A stretch of 64,000 nucleotides of DNA from Lutjanus erythropterus (GCA_020091685.1 CM034601.1:6842429-6906428), one strand, 5' to 3'. Counted from the stretch's first letter, positions 55,401 through 62,449 are shown. Notes: generated by a model from the letters alone, not told the origin. Made by a program: numbers and translations.

Positions 55401-58400
55401 TGTTGGTGGAGACCAAAATGGAGCTAGAAGGAGGGTTAATATTGGGCTTAAATTTAGTCAGTTGAGCAAAAATATGAGTCAAAATGAATGCTAATGTTGC
55501 TCTGTGCCTGCTAGATGTGTATACAGGTAACTGGGTTGCACAATTAGTCACAATATAATAAAGTGCAATATCCAAATCACAGAACCAGAATCTCCAGATC
55601 CCCAACAAATATCACATCATCATGACTTTAACTTGTTTTTTTTAGTAAAAATGAAAATTGTGATGCAAAAATGATCATTCCCACAAATCGTATTGCCTAT
55701 CAGAATTGTAATGTCAGTGAAAATAAGTGAAAGAGTTTAGAGCTTGTTGCACAAGTGGCCAAAAGATCAATACAGCAAGACTCTGAGTGTACAAAATTTA
55801 ACTTCAGCATTCACATAAAAAAAAGGAAAAACTCATACGTCAGTGAGGTCTTTAACAGACTGTTTTCTTCAACAAATTACTCAGCAGCAAGAGACACGTG
55901 AAGACAACAACACTGTGTGACGAGTGCCTCATCAGCCTTTAGCTGCTCCTGTGACTTTCTCATGAGGTCGGCCTTTATCATCCTCCCCACCGCCTCGGGG
56001 CGGCTTGTGGAGATGCGGGCCCTGCTCAGACAGGTCGGGCAACATACTGCTGTCACGACACCAGCTCAGTTAAGCGCTCTTTGAAACACCAACACAATGA
56101 CACAAAGGCATGTCTCATGGGGGGAAAAAAGAAAGTGAAAAAAAAAAGACAAGAATGAGACTTTTTTTTTTTTTTAAACCCCAGGACGTTCTGTTGTGCT
56201 TTCCTTGAAAGGAAACACATTATCTCAAACTAAATATAGACAGGAGAAGAAAACAGACAGAGACTGACCTGTGATCTGTGAGAGAAACATGCTTCATGCA
56301 CATTCATGGTCAATCAAGACCACATAAGGTAAAACCCTCTCAGGCTACGGTTGGCATTAATTTGCCTCAGGGGTAACTATTTCACTTAAACTGACTTCTT
56401 TGTTCTTGATCTTGAAATCATGTTTTGCATAACATCAAGCCCTGCACGTTACAGCGACGAGAAACGGCAGAAAAAGCAGCTGAATGTTGGACATTTTGTC
56501 TCAAGCAAAACCCTGAGCAAAACACAATTGTGACACACGCGACATGTTGTTGCAGAGCAGCAGGTATTAGCTAATAAGACATCAGCTGGCTTCATTTAAA
56601 ACAATAATGTTGACTATCAGAGGATTCTTAAGCAAACAAGACCAAGGTTTATCTTAAGATGCTCAACTCAGCGATTCATAACTAAAACTCGCTGCCGTGC
56701 TCATGTTCAGGTTCTCAGCTGCATTGCGTTATTACCAATGGAATCCCACAAGCACACAAACCAGTTCATTTAGGCTTTAAAATAATTCTTCCTTGTTTAT
56801 GACCTACATTAATCTGCAGCACAACAGGCAGAGAAGTTACACAGTGTTTTCCACATCGCACAGAAGGAACAGGATTAAAACCTGAGGACAGATTCACTAA
56901 AAAAGCTACAAGAAAATAATTCTAGGCTTTACTGTCCTTTTTGGGCATCGTTATACCTTTTTTATATTGCTGATTTAATCTTTGAGCACTTGTGTATATT
57001 GTGTATATAAATATCTAAAATCTTTTTTTCTCAGGGGTGAGAAGTGCTATTTACTTAAGGAAAAGTAGAAATACTTTGCCTTAAAATACTCCATTACAAA
57101 TAAAAGTCCTCTTTACTATGTAGAATGGCTCCTGTCAGAGTGTACAGAATATTATATTGTTCTGTTTTTTATCACTGATGAGTTAAAAAGAGTTAGAAAC
57201 ATTGATTCTTACTTGCATCATGATTCTCTCTTGACAGATTATGAATCGATGCAGAAAAGTTTATAATCGGGCTGTGCAGTCCTTACTAAATAAAATAAAA
57301 TAAATAATAGAATTAAACAGAAACTATTCAAGATAGAAGCGTAGGCTAGACAAATTATGAAGACAGCCTCCTATTGGTCGACAAGTCAGTCAAGTCATAC
57401 AACAATCGTTTTGTCTGCCAGAGACATTTGTTGTTTGAGGGAAAAAAAGAGAAAAAAAAAAATCAGAAAAAACTGTGCATTTTGCTTATTATCAATGATT
57501 AATCGTTTGCTCGATTACTAGTGTTTTCAGCTACTGGTTAAGAAAAATGTACAAACTTTGCAAACCTAGCAATTAGTTTCATACCACCACTGTTTTTTCT
57601 TGAACTAAAGACTGAAATAAAGATGAATTCTGGAGCTGCAACGATTAATTGATTAATTGCTTTGAGGTTGGGTTTTTTAGGAAAAAAAAAGTAACATTTC
57701 TCTGATTCCAGCTTCCTGAATGTGAACGTGTGAATATTCTTTGGATTCTTTACTCCTTTCGGACTGTAAACATGAATATGTTTGGGTTGTGGACACAACA
57801 AGACATTTGACATTTTATACAGAACTGATCAGCTTAGACAGAAAAAAGACAAAACGTAAAAAGTAACTACTAAATAACTACTACACAACCACATAAACTA
57901 ATATACAACTACTAGTACTGGTATGATTAAACAAGACAAGACAAACTCCTGACTGAGTAAAAGTGAGTAACACTGCTGCACCAACAGGACTTCAATCAAA
58001 CTGTACAGGCATGCAGAAATATTTCTGACTGCTCTGATGAGATATTTGCTGGCTTCTGTGATCACACCTGTCCAGTTAACAATGCCAGTAAAGTCTGTTC
58101 AAAACAGCTCCAGCATGTGACTGCTTTCATTCCATGTTTGCATAAAATTCAGCAGCATCAGCCGAGCGTACTGAACGCCATGATGCTTCTCGTACGGACG
58201 CAGGTATGATATCCACACTCATCAACACCAGCAGATTATAAAAGCCAAAATGCAAAAAGCACTAAGAGCCCTAATGAACAAACATCATCTTCGCCCAATC
58301 AAACCCACTGGGGGCTCTGCGCTGCTGGTCATGTGGGACCCAAAGAGGAGCAATTCCGGCCTCAGGTGTCGGGGTCTGCCGCCTGCTTACCAAACACCTG

Positions 58401-60401
58401 GCGGGAGGCCAAGCTCAGCACCTTACAAAGGCATCCGGTTTCTGTTGTGATCACGCAGGGATGATGTACAATTCACAGCCATTAAACTTTAATGCAGCTG
58501 TCATGTCTCTGCTGTGATCGGTCACTCACGTTTAACAAAAGGAGGTGATGAAATGTGGCACATGCACGATCCCCTGCTAAAACATGACATGAGTTACTTC
58601 CTGATATGTTCAGGGATATTTCTGTCAACATAGCGAGTCTTTAGTGTCTGTCTAGGACAGACAGATCTACAAAGGAAGGTTAAGATTGATGGAAAAGAAC
58701 CAATTTTGCAGATCTGTCTAAAAGTCAACCTGCTTCTTTAACATGTGATCAAAAATCTAATTACTGAAAAGCTTCTGCAGGCAGAGTTGGTGATCATCAT
58801 TTGAGGAAACAAACAGGAAACCGCATGCATGTGCGCGCAGCTCCTCTCTAAGCCAGCTACGTGTATGTGTAATAATCGACGCAACAATTGGTTACTTCTC
58901 AACTATTAAATTAATCACCAACTTTGAGTCATTTTTAAAAATAAAAACAGCATAATAATAAAGACAGCAAACAATATAACTTTTTAAAAAAACTTCTTAG
59001 CTACCTAGCAAACAATGACGTATTATGTTGACTTTTTATCTAGCTAGCAAACGACATACTGTTTTTTTTATTTTTAAGCTAGCTAGCTAACAATGTAGCC
59101 TCATGTAAACTTTGTAGCTGGCTAGCAAACTTTTCTTTTTAAACTTTTTTGCTAGCTAGCTAACACTATAACGTTTCTTAACTTTTTAGCTAGCTAGCCA
59201 ACCATATAACATTTTGGGTTTTTTTTTTTAACTTTTTAGCTTCCTAACAAACAACGTAATGTTTTATTAAGGAATACCGAGCAGCCACAAGCTAACTAAT
59301 AGGTCCTGACTGAAGTCAAATTAATTTTTTATTTATTTGTTTAAATTTGGGCAAGCAAACACCTGGATTTACTAATTTTCAACCTAGTTTTGCTAAAATT
59401 TGATAACAACGAATCTTTGATTAAATGAATCTTTGTTGGTGCAACCCAGACAATATTTTTGGGTGGTGGCCAAAACAAGAAATTTGAAGACATAATCCAA
59501 CAGTTTCACCATTTCCCATCATTTTATAGACCAAAGAACTAATCGATCAATCGAGAAAATAATCAACAGCTTAATCGACAATGTAAATAATTGTTAGCTG
59601 CAGCCCTATAAGTAAGACCAGCTTGGTATTAACCTCAATATGTTAATATCAACACAGCGTGTATACAAAGCTTGTTTGTTGGCAAAGAAACTCAAACAGT
59701 GATCAACTTGAACTATAATAAGCTGGTCAAAACTGTAATTAGCTTCCAAAGCATATTTAAAATCAAAAAATGTAAGTCTGTTGTGTGCGATGAATGCAAG
59801 TATATAAATAAAATCTTAAAAACAACATAAATTAATACAAACTTAAACCTTAATCCACCAAAATCATTCTTTAAATGACAGAAGTACAAATAAAGTTTGA
59901 TTTGAATCATTTGTAGTGCAGAGCTGCCACTAGTTGCTTCCAGGTGAACTTTACCTGCGTTTCTAACATGTCAGGTGTCTGCAGGACTTTAACCTGCCTG
60001 TACAGGTGAGCTGCTGCCTACTTTCACAGGTAAAAGCAGCCTGACAAATGGCAGAAAAGTGCAGCTCAGCGGTAATTAAATGCTTGTTGGCAGCTTTGTT
60101 TATCCTCAAAACGACTTTTTACTTTGACTGAAGCGGGACCTGCAGCCACACTGCCTGTTAAGACGTGAAAGCGAAGGTAAAGAAATAATGGACAGTTGTT
60201 AAAAAACACCCGGAGAGGCCGGAGCTCCGTCCTCAGCGGGTCGTCAGAGACTCTCACCGCGGGTTTGACGTCCTCAAACACGGACGTGTCCTCAGCGCCG
60301 TCCGCTCCTCCCGACATCCTCACCGGCTTCAGCTGCGTGAAAACCGCCCTTTCTTCTGTCGTGTGCGGCGGATTCATGGCCAGTCCTACACTCGTTGCCA
60401 T
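25820..60401 (-). CDS. klf5: Kruppel-like factor 5, complete four-exon coding gene (spliced)
   Basis: The coding sequence joins 60401-60210, 40827-39867, 38183-38124 and 25998-25820 (192+961+60+179 nt = 463 codons plus TAA; human KLF5 has 457 residues). Seen in the protein: [11 protein letters not shown] near residue 20, [15 protein letters not shown] (90-104), THLRTGLY (124-131), IKTEP (143-147), 14 glutamines (198-211), [13 protein letters not shown] (306-318), PPPPY (330-334), [18 protein letters not shown] before the fingers, and three C2H2 fingers with Cys pairs 381/386, 411/416, 441/444 and His pairs 399/403, 429/433, 457/461. These blocks match KLF5 rather than other KLFs. Known for the family: a nuclear activator binding GC/CACCC boxes, controlling epithelial and smooth-muscle proliferation, turned over through an Fbw7 phosphodegron and a WW-ligase PY motif. 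No frameshift or internal stop is seen. Teleosts can carry klf5a and klf5b; I cannot tell which this is. Confidence 0.97.
26807..26831. repeat. GT microsatellite
   Basis: Pure GT run of about 12 units, preceded by an AG run at about 26791-26800. Intron 3. Confidence 0.85.
26866..27084. mobile_element. hAT-like MITE (GCTGCAAC family), one end
   Basis: Runs from the GATTTCAGCTTCTTACACAT block to CAATCGTTAGTTGCAGCCCT, so one terminal repeat is kept and the other is lost. Confidence 0.6.
29040..29190. promoter_or_regulatory. Candidate regulatory block in klf5 intron 3
   Basis: Non-repetitive sequence with TGCTGATTAGATAGCC, ATTGACCATCAATCACTCAG and TGACAGCTGTAAG. These resemble homeodomain, GATA and E-box sites packed within 60 bp. 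Function is inferred. Confidence 0.3.
29401..29434. repeat. GT microsatellite
   Basis: Pure GT run of 17 units in intron 3, directly beside a GC-richer non-repetitive block. Confidence 0.9.
29455..29800. promoter_or_regulatory. Candidate regulatory block in klf5 intron 3
   Basis: Unusually GC-rich for this intron (CTCGAGCCGCAGGTG, CTATAGCCGCGCTGTCGGGG, GCGCAGCCGCC), followed by TATCGCCTGTGACGTGATAA, which has a CRE-like TGACGT. It follows a GT repeat. The plus strand is open for 140 codons through it, but the translation begins with a poly-CV run from the GT repeat and shows no domain. Confidence 0.3.
31560..31880. promoter_or_regulatory. Candidate regulatory block in klf5 intron 3
   Basis: Largely non-repetitive, with AGGGGAGGGGGAGATTGTTA, GCAGAGCTGTCAGTCACCGC, AGCTCCCCGGTGGTCCAAAG and CACTGATAACATCG. 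Composition stands out from the AT-rich flanks. Function is inferred. Confidence 0.3.
33165..33213. repeat. CA microsatellite
   Basis: CA run with TACATACA near its right end. Intron 3. Confidence 0.9.
34080..34322. mobile_element. hAT-like MITE (GCTGCAAC family)
   Basis: ATGATTAGTCATCAACTATT at the left, the TTTCAGCTTCTCAGATGTGA block inside, and ATTGTTAGTTACAGCC at the right. It adjoins the LINE scraps that follow. Confidence 0.55.
34345..34470 (-). mobile_element. LINE reverse-transcriptase fragment A
   Basis: The minus strand encodes [19 protein letters not shown], matching the GVPQGSxLGPxLF motif of non-LTR reverse transcriptases. The DNA GAGTCCCTCAAGGCTCTTAC is typical of fish L2/Rex-like elements. 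Only about 40 codons remain. Confidence 0.55.
34690..34860 (-). mobile_element. LINE reverse-transcriptase fragment B
   Basis: A second copy of the same domain 340 bp away. It encodes [20 protein letters not shown] and, in another frame, [12 protein letters not shown]; between them lies a frame change and a stop, so it is dead. NWFxSxLSNRxQxVxxG followed by VPQGSxLGP is the expected order in L2-type LINEs. Confidence 0.6.
35649..36010 (+). mobile_element. Teleost TTAA DNA element, intron 3
   Basis: Begins TTAAAGGGACAGTTCACC. It then runs through blocks (GAGTTGCAGAGTTTTGAATA, AGCTGTAGAGATGTCT, GCAGTTTCATGTAGGAACTA) that I recognise as a common teleost repeat. A duplicated TTTCTTTTAGTAGAAAAGAA lies near the right end. 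Non-coding. Confidence 0.5.
36390..36535 (+). mobile_element. LINE/SINE 3' tail, L2-like
   Basis: The stretch ending GCTGCTGCAACAACCCAACT, TCCCCACTGGGATCCATAAA and GTCTCACCTTATCTATTTAT resembles the conserved 3' tail of fish L2-type LINEs and their SINEs. No coding part is kept. Confidence 0.5.
38124..38183 (-). CDS. klf5: klf5 exon 3 (60 nt, most of zinc finger 1)
   Basis: The acceptor TTGTTTTCAG/GTTGC and donor CACACAG/GTAAGA bound an exon of exactly 60 nt. It is too short to be found by length alone; the reading frame set by exons 2 and 4 reveals it. It encodes [19 protein letters not shown] with split glycines at both ends, which completes zinc finger 1 and starts the TGEKPY linker. Human KLF5 has HLRTH where this has HQRTH. 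Both introns are phase 1, as expected for the KLF finger region. Confidence 0.95.
38184..39866 (-). other. klf5: klf5 intron 2 (1.7 kb)
   Basis: This intron separates exon 2 from the 60-nt exon 3. It holds a degenerate short tandem array (38486-38645). Around 39100-39416 there is a decayed transposon-like stretch ending in the teleost repeat end GATTCCCATCCCTGC. No coding potential is seen. Confidence 0.85.
38486..38645. repeat. Degenerate short tandem repeat (AGATATCAAxGCTAAAA)
   Basis: Four to five diverged units of about 35-45 bp: GATATCAAAGCTAAAAATG, GATATCAATGCTAAAATC, GATATCAATGTGAAAAATTG, GATATCAACACTAAAAATTG, GATATAAATGCT. They lie in klf5 intron 2, about 300 bp from exon 3. Confidence 0.65.
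39867..40827 (-). CDS. klf5: klf5 exon 2 (residues 65-384 plus first base of 385), activation region
   Basis: This is the largest exon. The acceptor is TTTCTTTACAG/ACTCAACTC in phase 0, and the donor is TACCCAG/GTCTGT, which splits the glycine codon of CDYPG. It encodes the TQLELDKYL start, which aligns with human CEMEKYL, then the conserved [15 protein letters not shown] and [17 protein letters not shown] blocks. An IKTEP sumoylation-type motif lies at 143-147 and a second, weaker IKPD at 181-184. A 14-glutamine tract spans 198-211. It ends with the [13 protein letters not shown] phosphodegron-like segment, a PPPPY motif and the basic linker [14 protein letters not shown]. The tail after CDYPG in the unspliced frame is intron. 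Confidence 0.96.
40387..40428 (-). repeat. CAG/CAA coding microsatellite (14 glutamines of klf5)
   Basis: Fourteen in-frame glutamine codons, mostly CAG with two CAA interruptions (residues 198-211). Human KLF5 has no such tract at this place. CAA interruptions usually slow slippage. Confidence 0.95.
41368..41721. mobile_element. hAT-like MITE of the GGGCTG(C/A)ACGATT type
   Basis: The ends TAGGGCTGACCGATTTTC and AAATTGTGCAGCCCTA are inverted. The AT-rich interior contains TGCAATTATTTTGACTGATA, a landmark of a second teleost repeat family. A related remnant lies at about 55530-55720. Confidence 0.6.
42441..42516. mobile_element. hAT-like MITE end fragment
   Basis: AGAGCTGCAACTAACAATTA with ATTAATCGGTCAATTATATT and TAGTTGTTTGGTC. 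Only one 75-bp terminus remains. Confidence 0.5.
46003..46655. mobile_element. TTAA-type palindromic MITE, copy 4 (klf5 intron 1)
   Basis: TTAA at 46003-46006 and 46652-46655 bounds a 653-bp element. The ends are AAAGGGACAGTTCAGATTAT and ACCCGAACTATCCCTTT. It shares the CTATGGAGTTTGGTT block with copies 2 and 3. This is the cleanest-ended copy in the window. Confidence 0.75.
46876..46898. repeat. GT microsatellite
   Basis: Pure GT run of about 11 units, inside a longer TGTG-rich zone from 46836. Intron 1. Confidence 0.85.
47075..47230. promoter_or_regulatory. Candidate regulatory block in klf5 intron 1
   Basis: GC-rich, non-repetitive stretch (CCCTGTGCGGCCGGGCTGCT, GGCAGCGGTAACCCTCGGGT, CCTTGGCCACGTCCCC). 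The CCACGTCCCC and GGCCGGGC words suit GC-box factors. Confidence 0.3.
47298..47581. mobile_element. hAT-like MITE (GCTGCAAC family), diverged
   Basis: Contains CAAATATCTTTTTTCATCCA, ACATTTAAGAAGCTGAATCC and AAAGATTAATCAATTACCAA in family order. The ends are decayed. Confidence 0.5.
49148..49361. mobile_element. Palindromic hAT-type MITE with a perfect 8-bp target duplication
   Basis: The element is 214 bp with long arms: CAGTGGTGCCCAACCCTGGT at the left is inverted as ACCAGGGTTGGGCACCACTG at the right. The arms continue inward through CTGCTCCAACACACCTGATT almost to the centre. GTCTAAAC flanks both sides (49140-49147 and 49362-49369), an exact 8-bp target-site duplication typical of hAT elements. 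The near-perfect arms suggest recent insertion. RNA from either strand would fold into a long hairpin. Confidence 0.9.
50440..50780. promoter_or_regulatory. Candidate regulatory block in klf5 intron 1
   Basis: Non-repetitive apart from a poly-A run at 50623-50640. The right half is strongly GC-rich (GTGCCCGTCGGGGCCCCCCG, GTCCGCTCGCTGCGAATC), followed by AACCTTTGAGACTGTGGTGG-like sequence with TTTATGGCCG. The most striking GC island inside intron 1. Confidence 0.35.
50949..51235. mobile_element. hAT-like MITE (GCTGCAAC family), diverged
   Basis: Carries TCAACTGTTTTGTCTAAACA, GCAGCAAATCCTCATATTTA and AAGAAGCTGAAACCAGTAAA. The terminal repeats are not recognisable. Confidence 0.45.
51300..51570. 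mobile_element. Remnant of the TTAA palindromic MITE family
   Basis: An internal block (GAGAACATGGGTTATGCTGG, CTACTGCTGCCTG, GATCAAGGCAGCGG) resembles the centre of copy 2. Both termini are gone. Confidence 0.4.
52068..52412. mobile_element. hAT-like teleost MITE (GCTGCAAC family), full-length copy
   Basis: Runs from GGACCGCAGCTAACGATCAT to ACTGATCGTTGCAGCTCTAG, so the ends are inverted. Inside are the family landmarks ACAACCCAAAGATATT, CAGTTTACTGTCACAG-like sequence and ACATTTAAAAAGCTGAAATC. About 345 bp; the most complete copy of a family present at least ten times in this window. Confidence 0.7.
54893..55262. mobile_element. hAT-like MITE (GCTGCAAC family)
   Basis: AAAATGGTGAAAAGTGATGA and AGTGTTTCCCAAAGCCCAAG at the left, with TTGCAGCCCTAAA at the right end. 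The interior is rearranged, so two overlapping fragments are possible. Confidence 0.5.
55530..55720. mobile_element. Remnant of the GGGCTGCACGATT-type MITE
   Basis: GGGTTGCACAATTAGTCACA at the left, with TCACATCATCATGACTTTAA and GATGCAAAAATGATCATT inside. It resembles 41368-41721 but is shorter and lacks a clear right end. Confidence 0.35.
55905..56060. promoter_or_regulatory. Candidate regulatory block in klf5 intron 1
   Basis: GC-rich and repeat-free (CCCCACCGCCTCGGGGCGGC, GGAGATGCGGGCCCTGCTCA). It has a short hairpin, CCGCCTCGGGGCGG, and TTTATCATCC GATA-like sites. Confidence 0.3.
57045..57125. repeat. Teleost interspersed repeat fragment
   Basis: TTTACTTAAGGAAAAGTAGA, AATACTTTGCC and TACTCCATTACAAATAAAAG are landmarks of a common fish repeat with AAGTAnAAGTA words. 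About 80 bp kept. Confidence 0.45.
57631..57820. mobile_element. hAT-like MITE (GCTGCAAC family), one end
   Basis: GGAGCTGCAACGATTAATTG begins the copy and the TTCCAGCTTCCTGAATGTGA block follows. A tail-like ATCAATGATTAATCGTTTGC at 57493-57512 may be a separate fragment. Confidence 0.55.
58230..58480. promoter_or_regulatory. Candidate regulatory block in klf5 intron 1, 2 kb from exon 1
   Basis: Non-repetitive, GC-richer block with ACTGGGGGCTCTGCGCTGCT, GGCCTCAGGTGTCGGGGTCT and CACCTGGCGGGAGGCCAAGC. Its closeness to exon 1 suggests an intronic enhancer or alternative promoter. An open plus-strand frame of 66 codons shows no domain. Confidence 0.3.
58874..59607. mobile_element. hAT-like MITE split by a minisatellite
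   Basis: One end (ATAATCGACGCAACAATTGG, then TTAATCACCAACTTTGAGTC) lies at 58874-58935. The other (CAATCGAGAAAATAATCAAC ending GTTAGCTGCAGCCCT) lies at 59460-59607. Between them is a seven-unit tandem array, so the two halves may be one copy interrupted by array growth. Confidence 0.45.
58998..59262. repeat. Degenerate minisatellite built on (A)GCTAGCTAGC(A)AAC, seven units
   Basis: Units begin near 59000, 59038, 59077, 59116, 59151, 59188 and 59238. The spacing is mostly 35-39 bp, with the last longer. Each unit has a T-rich lead (AACTTTTT), then AGCTAGCTAGC-like sequence, then AACAATATAACG-like sequence. Many NheI-like GCTAGC palindromes result. Confidence 0.7.
60210..60401 (-). CDS. klf5: klf5 exon 1 coding part (residues 1-64)
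   Basis: This exon encodes the N-terminus, from [10 protein letters not shown] to RTELRPLR. The start at 60401 is chosen because MAT also opens human KLF5 and because the AVFTQLKPV block that follows matches human PVFAQLKPV. The context of this ATG is weak at -3 (T) but has G at +4. A second in-frame ATG at residue 9 has G at -3 and could be used by leaky scanning. The donor is CTCCGG/GTGTTT in phase 0. The acidic stretch [19 protein letters not shown] is less conserved than the rest. Confidence 0.92.
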
Positions 60402-60700
60402 TAAAAATATCTCTTAAACAAAATTAGTTTCTTGTGAATCAGGGTGACAAGCACGTAAAACGAGTTTTTTTTTTCTTACTGTGTCTTGTTGGAGCTGAAA
60501 ACTACGTAATAATCCCACAGTCCTCCCCTCTGTTCTGACCCACAGGTAGGTTTTACCTGAGCTCAAGTATGAACCTGCTACCTGCAGGCGGCGGCGAGTA
60601 CACACAGCCAATCAGAGCAGAGGATGAGTGTTGTTGTCCAATCAGCTGTGAGGAGGGAGGGACTCACCTGAGAGGAAAAACAACTGGAGGGCATCAAAGT
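60402..60700 (-). promoter_or_regulatory. klf5: klf5 5' UTR and candidate TATA-less promoter
   Basis: This 300-bp stretch lies directly upstream of the start codon. It is GC-richer than its surroundings and contains two CCAATCAG motifs on the plus strand (60608-60612 and 60638-60642), that is ATTGG on the gene strand, plus purine-rich GGAGGGAGGG at 60651-60660. No TATA box is seen at a sensible distance. The transcription start is probably between 60480 and 60580, but this is inferred only from the motif positions. Confidence 0.5.
60608..60642 (+). promoter_or_regulatory. Paired CCAAT boxes (NF-Y type), 30 bp apart
   Basis: Two identical CCAATCAG octamers start at 60608 and 60638. A spacing of 30 bp is close to three helical turns and would put two NF-Y trimers on the same DNA face. 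They lie about 210-240 bp upstream of the klf5 start codon. Confidence 0.5.
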
Positions 60701-60722
60701 ATTGTCCTCTCACATGCGCGCG

Positions 60723-60725
<3 letters not shown>

Positions 60726-60793
<68 letters not shown>
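60726..60793. repeat. Long CA microsatellite upstream of klf5
   Basis: About 34 CA units, the longest in the window, starting some 85 bp beyond the CCAAT pair. It is preceded by alternating CGCGCG, so the stretch could adopt Z-DNA. Confidence 0.95.
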
Positions 60794-60795
<2 letters not shown>

Positions 60796-61555
60796 TTTAA
60801 TTATAGTATTTTATCCTATTTATATTTTAGTATAGTGTGTTCCTGTATACTCCTTATACTGTGTACCTATAGATATTTTATAGATACATATCTTATGATA
60901 TTTACAGGGTTGCCTATGTCTGTAAATCTCTGATATATTGCACATGCACATGTATATAAACAATCTGTAAGACTTTAACATTTGTACATCTATCTACACC
61001 TCTCTTTTGTTCTGATGACTTCCTGCCAAGCATAGACCTTTTTCTTTATTTTTGTTTCCAGATCATGTTCCTTACTTTCGTGTTTTTTGCAATGATGTGA
61101 ATCCCGTTGCACAAAAAGAAATAAATGAGTCATGCTGATAAAGTTCACCTGTGATCACGCACACGGTTAAAACCTATTGTATGCAACAACAGTCTGTGAA
61201 ATAGTGGAATTGGCAGGTAAAATGTAGGATGTGGCTGACAATAATGGCTGATCAATGGCGTTACTTTTGCAACTTATTTTGCATCTTATTTGTTCCAAAC
61301 TTAATTAGTTTTTACAATAGGAAAATACTGTATAAAATGACAGGAAAAGCAAAGAACCGTTGTAATATAACTTACAGCCCATGAGCCATCTACTGAGCGG
61401 ACTAACGTCTTTGGTCATGTCTCCCTCTCTTTGAAAGTGTGATCATTATATTTGCACATGTACACACAGTGTATTTCAATGCTTGTCATGGCAGGTTCAG
61501 TAATTGATAACGTTTTAGTCATGGTGAGTAATTACAGCTACACACAATAATTGTT
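60794..61555. other. Upstream region without recognised genes
   Basis: AT-rich sequence after the CA repeat. TGTACATCTATCTACACCTC and TATATTGCACATGCACATGT give it a flavour of retroposon tails, and a similar pattern appears at 63920-64000. Nothing coding is seen. Confidence 0.4.
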
Positions 61556-62275
61556 TCATTTACAGCAATAAAACAGGATGATGTTCAGTGAGCAGGTCAT
61601 TATTGTAAAATAAACCACAACATATTTAGATTTATTATTATTATTACTTTTTATGGATTTAAAAAATGATTTGATTGCTTCTCTAGAGTCTGTGATCAGA
61701 ACTATGTCCAGTCTGTTATACAGAAATAACAAACCTTAGAATGCTTAACTAACCAATCAGAATCAAGTATGTAACAAAGTCATGTAATAAGTGAGGGATA
61801 ATGTACAGTGAGTGTGTTGTTATTGTGAAAAAAATCCTGACAGTCGCATCGGGGTCTTGAATTATTTCACAATAATGACCAGCTCACTGTACATCATCCT
61901 GCTTATTACATGGTTACTTACTAAAAAAATATTTGGCACACATTTATGTGCCACAGAATATTAATTCTAAAATTATTTTATGCCTATATTTCGCAATTGT
62001 AATCTGCTCATTGTACATTACATGGTTATGTGCAAAAAAGGCAATGATCTGACACAAAATTTTAATTTTAAAATGATTTTAGTGATTTAACAATTATTTT
62101 ATTGCTCCTCCAAAGTCAACGATCAGAACTGTGTCCATAGAAACGGTCTGTTCTTCATAGCAACAGTCTGTTGTACAGAAATAACACTCCTCAGAATGCT
62201 GTAATTGACCAATCAGAATCGAGTATTTAACAAAGCCATGTAATAAACAACGTAAAGATTATGTGTGTGTGATCA
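61556..62275. mobile_element. Composite MITE block with direct and inverted copies
   Basis: A block around 61680-61800 (AGAACTATGTCCAGTCTGTT, ACCAATCAGAATCAAGTATG, CATGTAATAAG) recurs at 62120-62250. Between them, ATAATGTACAGTGAGTGTGT near 61799 is inverted as CAGCTCACTGTACATCATCC near 61882. The motifs belong to a common fish repeat. Two or three insertions of one palindromic family explain the layout. Confidence 0.6.
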
Positions 62276-62449
62276 AAAAATCAAGTGTGTTGTTTTATGC
62301 CAGACAAACAGTAAAATAAACACATTTTGCAAAAGTGAAGTAAAGTAAACAGTGAAGTAAAGTCCAATAAAAAATTATTTTTGAAAACAGGTTGTTCAAG
62401 GAGTCAGTGATGTGATAAGACAGCAAACAAAGAGACAAAGACAGACACC

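Larger units (their letters stand above)
40828..60209 (-). other. klf5: klf5 intron 1 (19.4 kb)
   Basis: This is by far the longest intron, in phase 0 between Arg64 and Thr65. It carries many hAT-like MITE copies (41368, 42441, 47298, 50949, 52068, 54893, 57631, 59460), the palindromic hAT MITE at 49148-49361 and a TTAA MITE at 46003-46655. A seven-unit minisatellite lies at 58998-59262 and a GT repeat at 46876. Non-repetitive GC-richer blocks at 42130-42290, 47075-47230, 50440-50780, 55905-56060 and 58230-58480 are candidates for regulatory DNA. Elsewhere (43150-45990, 49400-50430, 52420-54880, 56070-57030) I see AT-rich intronic sequence and no gene. Confidence 0.85.

Noticed and set aside
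58998-59262. CRISPR-like regular spacing
   Set aside because: The units are degenerate throughout with no conserved repeat/unique spacer split, in a vertebrate genome. A minisatellite explains it.
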